Origin: Tissierellia bacterium
GTDB lineage: Bacteria > Bacillota > Clostridia > Tissierellales > Tepidimicrobiaceae
DNA: 38,151 nt
NCBI GenBank assembly: GCA_012735215.1
Contig: JAAYHX010000014.1
Location: 1-38,151 of the forward strand
Direction of reading: 5' to 3'
Shown: positions 32,841 through 38,151 of the stretch, piece after piece
Layout of the letters: every line of letters begins with the position of its first letter
Numbering within the stretch: position 1 is the stretch's first letter
The notes under the pieces: model-generated
Seen by the model: only the letters and a program-made list of their open reading frames with translations
Told to the model about the DNA's origin: nothing
Databases searched by the model: none
Position numbers and translations under genes: made by a program

Positions 32841-32907
32841 ATCTTCCTCATTATATAACCCTAACTCACCGTATAATTCAATGTATTTCAGTTTTATTTC
32901 TCCTTTC

Positions 32908-33792
32908 CTAATAATTTATTATTAATAATTCAGTTATGATACCCCTACCGCTAGATTTTGAGTTTATAACACGTTTTGCATGAACACGCATAATATTGTA
33001 TTTGCTATATAATTTATCGAAGAATTCATCATTTTCATCAATGTTTTTTGGATCTGAGTTACTCAGCATTAATTTTGCATTTTTTTCATTTAATTCATTA
33101 AAGAAATTGGCCAACCTTATTTGTTCATCGTCATTAAAATCATTATCGGAATATGAAGTAAAGTTTGAGGTTGAGTTTAATGGTCTATAAGGTGGATCAA
33201 AATAAACAAATGTTTTTTCATCTACAAAGTCTCTTACATTTGTAAAATCCCCTTGTAAAATATCAACATTAGAAAGAGCATTTGATACACTGATTAAGTT
33301 ATCTTTATCTAGAATTGTAGGATTTTTATATTTGCCATGAGGCACATTAAACTCATTTTTAGAGTTAACTCTATAAAGTCCATTAAAACAAGTTTTATTT
33401 AAAAATAGTAAATAAACTGATTTATCAATACTTCCGCTAGGCGTGTTATTGAACAATTTTCTTATATTATAATAGTACTCAGCTCTCATATCAGTATCTA
33501 AATTTAGATATTCTTCCACAATTATTTCTAACTTATTTATCAATGTGTCTACATCATATTTAATTGCTTTATATAAATTAATTAAGTCTAAATTGAAATC
33601 ATTAATTACAATTTGTTCAAATTCAAATTTTTGGATTAAATCGAATAATACTGCACCACCGCCTACAAAGGGTTCAATATATTTAGTTATTTTGCCACTT
33701 AATAATTCGGATGGCAGATTTTCATTAATTATAGGTAAAAGCTGTCTTTTTCCTCCTGCCCATTTTACAAATGGGTAAATTTTTTTGTCCAT
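32908..33792 (-). CDS. Dam-family DNA adenine methylase (GATC)
   Basis: A D12-class N6-adenine methyltransferase of 294 residues, like DpnM. Motif I is F8-V-K-W-A-G-G-K-R16. The EPFVGGGAV block follows and motif IV is D199-P-P-Y202. The C-terminus has the family's SNSD segment. It would protect GATC sites from the neighbouring endonuclease. ATG 33792 has AAAGGTGAT upstream. It is the first gene of the minus-strand set. Confidence 0.93.
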   Translation of the reverse strand: MDKKIYPFVKWAGGKRQLLPIINENLPSELLSGKITKYIEPFVGGGAVLFDLIQKFEFEQIVINDFNLDLINLYKAIKYDVDTLINKLEIIVEEYLNLDTDMRAEYYYNIRKLFNNTPSGSIDKSVYLLFLNKTCFNGLYRVNSKNEFNVPHGKYKNPTILDKDNLISVSNALSNVDILQGDFTNVRDFVDEKTFVYFDPPYRPLNSTSNFTSYSDNDFNDDEQIRLANFFNELNEKNAKLMLSNSDPKNIDENDEFFDKLYSKYNIMRVHAKRVINSKSSGRGIITELLIINY

Positions 33793-34018
33793 CTAATCAC
33801 CTTTTTATGATATTCATTTTAGCTATATATATCTTAACGTATCTTATTGTTAAAATAAAGAACTTATAAATATTTTACTGAAACTTTCACTCTGAACGAA
33901 ATGATTGTTTGTTGTAATTGATATATAATGAAATTGAGGTGATAGAATTGACCACTAAGTACAATGAAAGATGTAACAAATAAGCTGAAATCTAAAGAGT
34001 ATCCGAAAGGAGAATGGG
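33793..34018. other. Gap with a short unassigned frame
   Basis: The minus-strand promoter of the methylase gene should lie here. A plus-strand 33-codon frame (33964-34065) has no recognisable product and overlaps the XRE remnant. Confidence 0.3.
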
Positions 34019-34162
34019 ATGACACACAAATTATTGACAGAAAAAGTTGGAATAAGAATGAGTAATCTTTCAAAAGTTTATGCTGCTTATTGTAATAAGA
34101 GTTTTTTTTACATGTTCTTTTTTGATATAGCTGATGCATTAGATGTAGATATTAAAGAATAA
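34019..34162 (+). pseudogene. Degraded XRE-type regulator remnant
   Basis: A 47-codon frame with AAAGGAG upstream. Its start (LTEKVGIRMSNLSK) and end (FDIADALDVDIKE) match the two sides of a Cro/C1-type helix-turn-helix. The middle, where the ERG and PSLETL segments should be, is replaced by unrelated residues. It therefore seems to be a decayed regulator rather than a working one. Confidence 0.5.
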
Positions 34163-34453
34163 TTTTAATGTATTGGAGAGGGGTTAGATAAGGTTAGGGA
34201 AACAAGAGTGATTTTTATTATATTTATTTATAAATCAATTATTCCATTTTAGTAAAAATGTACACTGTATTAATTACATATTTGATTGTCAAAAGGTTAT
34301 CGGTTATAGTTAAAGTAAAAGGCAAGAATAGTTATAGTAATTAGTGAATCTAAAGAAGACAAATCAGCTATAGGTACATTAGGATAATATACTTAAATAT
34401 ACACTTGCAATAATAAAGTTGTTAATGATAGTTAGTATAAAAGGGGGAGAAAT
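34163..34453. other. Gap ahead of the three-gene cassette
   Basis: I see no gene. The promoter for the cassette is expected here, but no clear pair of boxes can be chosen. Confidence 0.3.
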
Positions 34454-36229
34454 ATGTATCTGTTTATAGGCTTTTTCAAAGAAGATGAAATAGATCGCAA
34501 AAGAAAGTACATATCTGAGAAAAATGTTGAACCTATAAAAAAGGTTTTCCCTGCTTTTCTAGACTTAAATCATGCACATATAAAAGCAACAATTGGCTAT
34601 TTTCTTGGAAAGGGGAATGGTCAAAAGCCTTGTTTTTTGATGGACATAGATAACATAAGTGCATCGGAAAAAAATATAATAATAGATTTCAATAAAGTAC
34701 AGGAACTTGATAAGACCAGTGAAGAGATTAGAAAAGAGATATATAAAAAATCCTGGCAGTTTGATTGGATAGATAAAGAAACCGGTTTTTGTCCATTGCT
34801 GTTAATGGTTGATAAACAAACATTTGATTCTATAAGAAAAGGCACGGCTAATATAAGGAAGCTATCGGACAAGGGGGAGAAGGTAAGGGATTTAAAAGCA
34901 AAGAATAAATGGGATGAAATATGTAAGCTCTATGAACCCCTTGAGGATATCCATAAGAATTCGGACATATGGGACAATCCTGACGAGTTATATGAAATTG
35001 GGTTTGCTTGTAGTAAGATGGGTGAACCACAAAATGGGTTGGAGAAGGATAGAGAACATTTGAAGACAATAAAGAGATATAGGGATTTGAGTTTAAGGTT
35101 CTATAAGAGATGTTTCGAACTAGAACCAACAAGCTATAGATACGCTTCTTCGGTGGCCTACAGATACTATCAAAATATAAATGAACTGACAAAACCGAAG
35201 GGTAGAAGAGACGGCAATGTCAGTGAAGAAATTGAAAATGCTCATGAATGGTTTGATAAATCTCTAAGTCTATATCCAACCAGTATCAAGGACAACTATC
35301 GCAAGGGAAAGATGATTTTGGATAAGCAGTTGCCTAACATGAAGTATTCTGGTAGGGAACTACTAAGAGAGGATTTTCAAGAGATGGACAATCTAGAAGA
35401 TAAGGCTACTAATTGTTTGAGAAAGGCTATCGGGTCCTATGAATCATTATCAGATGATAATAGAAAAAAGTATTACAGGAACGAATATATTAAGTCTTTA
35501 TATACCCTTGGTAAATTCTATATAGATCAGGTTAAGTTACCTTGGAATGAATTCCTATGTAGTAGAATTGGGAATAAATTTTATTCACCATTATTTGCTG
35601 AGACGGAATACCTGGTTTATGGTAAAGAACTGATGGAAAAATGTTATAAAGAGGTTATTGGCATTGATATGAATGATGAATTAGACCTTGGCTTATTAAC
35701 TAACATTAGCAAAAAATCAACAACTTCACCTGTTGATATACTCTATTCCCTAGGTGTTCTATATTTTAAAATGTACTTTATTAAACATGTTCAAAACAAA
35801 CAGGATAATATTCAAGTCTATCGTTCCTACGCCTATAAATTTTTGAATGGAGCAATAGATTTAAGAAAGGAGTTTAGAAAGCAGAGGATACCATTCAGAA
35901 ATACCGACTATATCAATAACTGCTTAGCCAATCTAAATATTATTGATAATAACTATAGAGAGGCTATTTATAACACTAAAAGAAGTAAGACTAGTTACAT
36001 AAAAAATACCTATGCAGCAGCTTTAATGCTAACAAATGATATGAATAACATTAGGGAAGCCACAAGGATTCTTAAACCTATAGTTAGTGATAAACACAAT
36101 CTATCCAGAAATCTTTCAATTGTCCTATTAGCCAAGGCCTACCAGTTGATTGGAGAGGAGAAAGAACAAGAAAGATTAATAAATGACAGCAATAAATCAG
36201 TAGATAGACTATTAGAATTGATATTGTAG
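34454..36229 (+). CDS. Large helical-repeat (TPR-like) protein, first gene of a cassette
   Basis: A 591-residue protein with no signal peptide or membrane segment. The first 130 residues form a domain I do not recognise. From about 160 on, the protein is helical with repeat units typical of tetratricopeptide repeats, such as YEIGFACSKMGEP, RFYKRCFELEPTSYRYASS and EWFDKSLSLYPTSIKD. Further units run to the C-terminus. It is a likely scaffold or sensor. The ATG at 34454 follows AAAGGGGGAG. The stop is directly followed by the next gene, whose ribosome binding site overlaps it. Confidence 0.8.
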   Translation: MYLFIGFFKEDEIDRKRKYISEKNVEPIKKVFPAFLDLNHAHIKATIGYFLGKGNGQKPCFLMDIDNISASEKNIIIDFNKVQELDKTSEEIRKEIYKKSWQFDWIDKETGFCPLLLMVDKQTFDSIRKGTANIRKLSDKGEKVRDLKAKNKWDEICKLYEPLEDIHKNSDIWDNPDELYEIGFACSKMGEPQNGLEKDREHLKTIKRYRDLSLRFYKRCFELEPTSYRYASSVAYRYYQNINELTKPKGRRDGNVSEEIENAHEWFDKSLSLYPTSIKDNYRKGKMILDKQLPNMKYSGRELLREDFQEMDNLEDKATNCLRKAIGSYESLSDDNRKKYYRNEYIKSLYTLGKFYIDQVKLPWNEFLCSRIGNKFYSPLFAETEYLVYGKELMEKCYKEVIGIDMNDELDLGLLTNISKKSTTSPVDILYSLGVLYFKMYFIKHVQNKQDNIQVYRSYAYKFLNGAIDLRKEFRKQRIPFRNTDYINNCLANLNIIDNNYREAIYNTKRSKTSYIKNTYAAALMLTNDMNNIREATRILKPIVSDKHNLSRNLSIVLLAKAYQLIGEEKEQERLINDSNKSVDRLLELIL

Positions 36230-36238
36230 GTGAAATAT

Positions 36239-37588
36239 ATGAGAGTAGATATGTTGGACAATACCATCATCTGTGAAGGGGATGATCTACAAAAATCTCT
36301 AAACTACATAGATGAGAATAGACAATTACCCGTTGAGATAGAGAAGATAATCTTGAATGTAATATTTAAGGAATTAGGTTTGAAATATGATAAAAGTTTA
36401 AGCATAAAAGACAATCTGGACCTATTACCAAAGGATTTGTTAACTGAGATTATTTGGGATATAAACACCATGTTTAAAGGAAACAGAACAATAGATTATA
36501 GGGATAACTACTTAGCCTATGTAATGTACTATTTGCCAGTAAACGTTTTTAAAATATGGAAACCACTATTGGATTTACATATTAATAGTACCTTAAAGAG
36601 GGATGCAAGAATTCTTGATGTAGGAACAGGGCCGGGATCAGTACCTTTAGGCATTATAGAGTTCTATAAAAAACTTGCTACTGTATATGAGGAGGTTGAT
36701 TTCAGTTTAGAATTTGTATTAGTAGATGCTCAAAATGACTTTCTTAGAATAGCCAACAAGATTATCCAATCAGTGAAAATGTACCTACCTTCCAATTTGA
36801 AAGTAAATCTAAAAGAGACTATATGTACTAAAGTAACAGCAGAAAGCGATTATAATCTAGACAAATTTGACTATATAACCATGAGCAATTTCCTTGCTAT
36901 AGGAGAGGGCAATAACTCAAAATATTCCTATGATATTGTAAGCCAATTTGCAGATAAGCTAGAAGAAGATGGATCTTTTATAATTATTGAGCCAGGAGAT
37001 AAAGAACATTGTATAAATTTGAAGAGATTGAGAAATAAATTAGTAAACAATGGAAAATTCAATGTATATTCTCCCTGCGTAGGTATATGGGAGAAAAAGG
37101 ACAACTATGAGTGTAGTTGTTTTAATACTGTAAGGTTGCGTTGGGAACTTCCTAATATATTTACATATTTTAAGAAGAATGGCTTGAAACATAGTTTGCG
37201 AAAAGATGTGCCCTTTAATTATACTGTTTTCAGAAAGGATGGATTTATTAAATATGAGCCTATAACTAATATCCAACACTTTACAAAACTATCTCAGCTA
37301 AGGGAAAACATTGGGAGTGTGATAAATATTGTTGCCTTCATCAGGACCACCATCTACAGAGGGGATTATATTAAGTTGGCATTGTGTGATGGAAGCTCCT
37401 GTTATGGTGGAAATATTGAAGGGGTATGGATAGACATACCCATGGACAGATTTGAGGGCATAGGACAAGATATCAAGCTTATTGCAGGGGAAAGGATAAA
37501 AATACTGAAAGTGCTTGTAAACAAGGGTGGAAGGAATACTTTCTATTTAAATCTAACAGAGGAAAGCAAAATAAGGATTGAATATTAA
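36239..37588 (+). CDS. Rsm22-like SAM-dependent methyltransferase with extra C-terminal domain
   Basis: A 449-residue protein. A helical N-terminal part (about 1-115) precedes a Rossmann methyltransferase domain with motif I RILDVGTGPGSVPLG, then FVLVDAQ, YITMSNFLA and GSFIIIEPGD. A cysteine-bearing stretch, SPCVGIW and YECSCFNTVRLRWE, resembles the cluster region of Rsm22-type ribosomal RNA methyltransferases, but has three cysteines where Rsm22 has four. The last 85 residues look like a small beta-barrel (OB-like) domain. ATG 36239 is used because AGGTG sits six bases upstream; GTG 36230 is in frame. The target RNA or other substrate is unknown. Confidence 0.75.
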   Translation: MRVDMLDNTIICEGDDLQKSLNYIDENRQLPVEIEKIILNVIFKELGLKYDKSLSIKDNLDLLPKDLLTEIIWDINTMFKGNRTIDYRDNYLAYVMYYLPVNVFKIWKPLLDLHINSTLKRDARILDVGTGPGSVPLGIIEFYKKLATVYEEVDFSLEFVLVDAQNDFLRIANKIIQSVKMYLPSNLKVNLKETICTKVTAESDYNLDKFDYITMSNFLAIGEGNNSKYSYDIVSQFADKLEEDGSFIIIEPGDKEHCINLKRLRNKLVNNGKFNVYSPCVGIWEKKDNYECSCFNTVRLRWELPNIFTYFKKNGLKHSLRKDVPFNYTVFRKDGFIKYEPITNIQHFTKLSQLRENIGSVINIVAFIRTTIYRGDYIKLALCDGSSCYGGNIEGVWIDIPMDRFEGIGQDIKLIAGERIKILKVLVNKGGRNTFYLNLTEESKIRIEY

Positions 37589-37602
37589 AGAGGGTGAAAA
37601 TA

Positions 37603-38151
37603 GTGATTTTAAGCGTTAGCCGCAGGACAGATATACCAGCCTTTTATTTGGAATGGTTTATTAATAGGATAAAAGAAGGACATGTTCTTGTTAGAAACCC
37701 CATGAACTATAATATGGCAAGCAAGGTAAGTTTAGATCCTAAGGTGATCGATTGTATAGTTTTTTGGACCAAAGATCCTACCAACTTTTTAAAGCGAATA
37801 GATGAATTTAGTGACTATAATTATTATTTTCAAATTACTGTAACTCCTTATGGTAGGGATATTGAAAAACATATTAGAGATAAGAATCAGATTATCCACT
37901 CTTTTAGGGAATTATCCAAAAGGATTGGTAAAGAGAGAGTTATATGGAGATATGATCCTATAATCATAACAGATAATATGCAAATTGAATACCATAAAAA
38001 AGAGTTTAAAAGGTTAGCAGAAGAGTTCTCTGGCTATACTGATGTATGTGTTATAAGCTTCCTTGATATGTATAGCAAAACCCAACGAAACATGAGGGAG
38101 GTCAATCCATTAAATATAACAGAAGAAAAAATGTATGCTATTGCTGGAGAA
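37603..38151 (+). CDS. DUF1848 protein, 5' part
   Basis: The frame is open to the window edge (183 codons). It matches DUF1848 in its typical start, ILSVSRRTDIPAFYLEWF, and in the later VRNPMN, CIVFWTKDP, TVTPYGRDIE, ERVIWRYDPI and VISFLDMY. The family has an unassigned biochemical role; a C-terminal cysteine cluster known from relatives would lie past the edge. GTG 37603 follows AGAGGGTG. It lies 14 bases after the methyltransferase gene, so the three genes appear to be one operon. Confidence 0.85.
   Translation, partial: MILSVSRRTDIPAFYLEWFINRIKEGHVLVRNPMNYNMASKVSLDPKVIDCIVFWTKDPTNFLKRIDEFSDYNYYFQITVTPYGRDIEKHIRDKNQIIHSFRELSKRIGKERVIWRYDPIIITDNMQIEYHKKEFKRLAEEFSGYTDVCVISFLDMYSKTQRNMREVNPLNITEEKMYAIAGE

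Noticed and set aside
1-38151. CRISPR arrays, rRNA, tRNA genes and insertion sequences
   Set aside because: I saw no regularly spaced repeats, no tRNA or rRNA signatures and no transposase or terminal inverted repeats in the window.
1-38151. Avoidance of GATC because of the DpnII-type genes
   Set aside because: GATC occurs in several places (for example near 717 and 768), and I cannot count it properly by eye, so no claim is made.

Overview
The window comes from a low-GC, Gram-positive anaerobe, most likely a peptide- or amino-acid-fermenting member of the Clostridia/Tissierellia. The reasons are A+T-rich DNA, strong AGGAGG ribosome binding sites, frequent TTG/GTG starts, an indolepyruvate:ferredoxin oxidoreductase, a PyrK/PyrD type 1B dihydroorotate dehydrogenase, PyrR-type attenuators, a guanine riboswitch and a FabT-type regulator. 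The species cannot be named from the sequence alone.

Region 1 (1-9375) is amino-acid and keto-acid metabolism. It holds the 3' end of a ketopantoate reductase gene, a BASS-family transporter whose start is frameshifted in an A-run, an IclR regulator, iorA-iorB, a class III PLP enzyme resembling isoleucine 2-epimerase, a sodium-dependent (NSS) amino-acid transporter behind a long structured leader, and a metallo-beta-lactamase-fold hydrolase whose ribosome binding site lies inside the hairpin preceding it. Region 2 (9475-11544) is a ribose-type LacI regulator with four operator-like boxes at exact 16-bp spacing, followed by ribokinase. Region 3 (11830-20967) is the pyrimidine operon pyrB-C-F-AB-K-D-E, behind one promoter and two tandem PyrR attenuators. 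carA (pyrAA) is absent and pyrF sits in its usual place. A convergent purine permease under a guanine riboswitch follows.

Region 4 (22688-30446) is mixed. It holds a lone XRE regulator, a decayed pyrrolidone-carboxylate peptidase remnant, and a FabT-like MarR regulator next to degV with a FabT-like palindrome in front of each. An unrecognised gene on the minus strand follows. Then come an XRE/ImmA-IrrE pair and a lipoprotein; the XRE and lipoprotein promoters carry the same 15-bp palindrome at the same position. A choloylglycine/penicillin-V-acylase-family hydrolase and a cysteine-synthase-family enzyme end the region.

Region 5 (30447-38151) looks like an accessory or defence island. It has a DpnII-type (GATC) restriction-modification set on the minus strand, with a Dam-like methylase, a DpnII-family endonuclease and an unusual second methyltransferase carrying an N-terminal C2H2-like finger. 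Gene remnants follow. The window ends in a tightly packed trio: a helical-repeat protein, an Rsm22-like methyltransferase with an extra C-terminal domain, and a DUF1848 protein cut by the window edge. I know of no described system with this composition, so it is the best candidate here for something new. The XRE/ImmA/lipoprotein circuit is the second.
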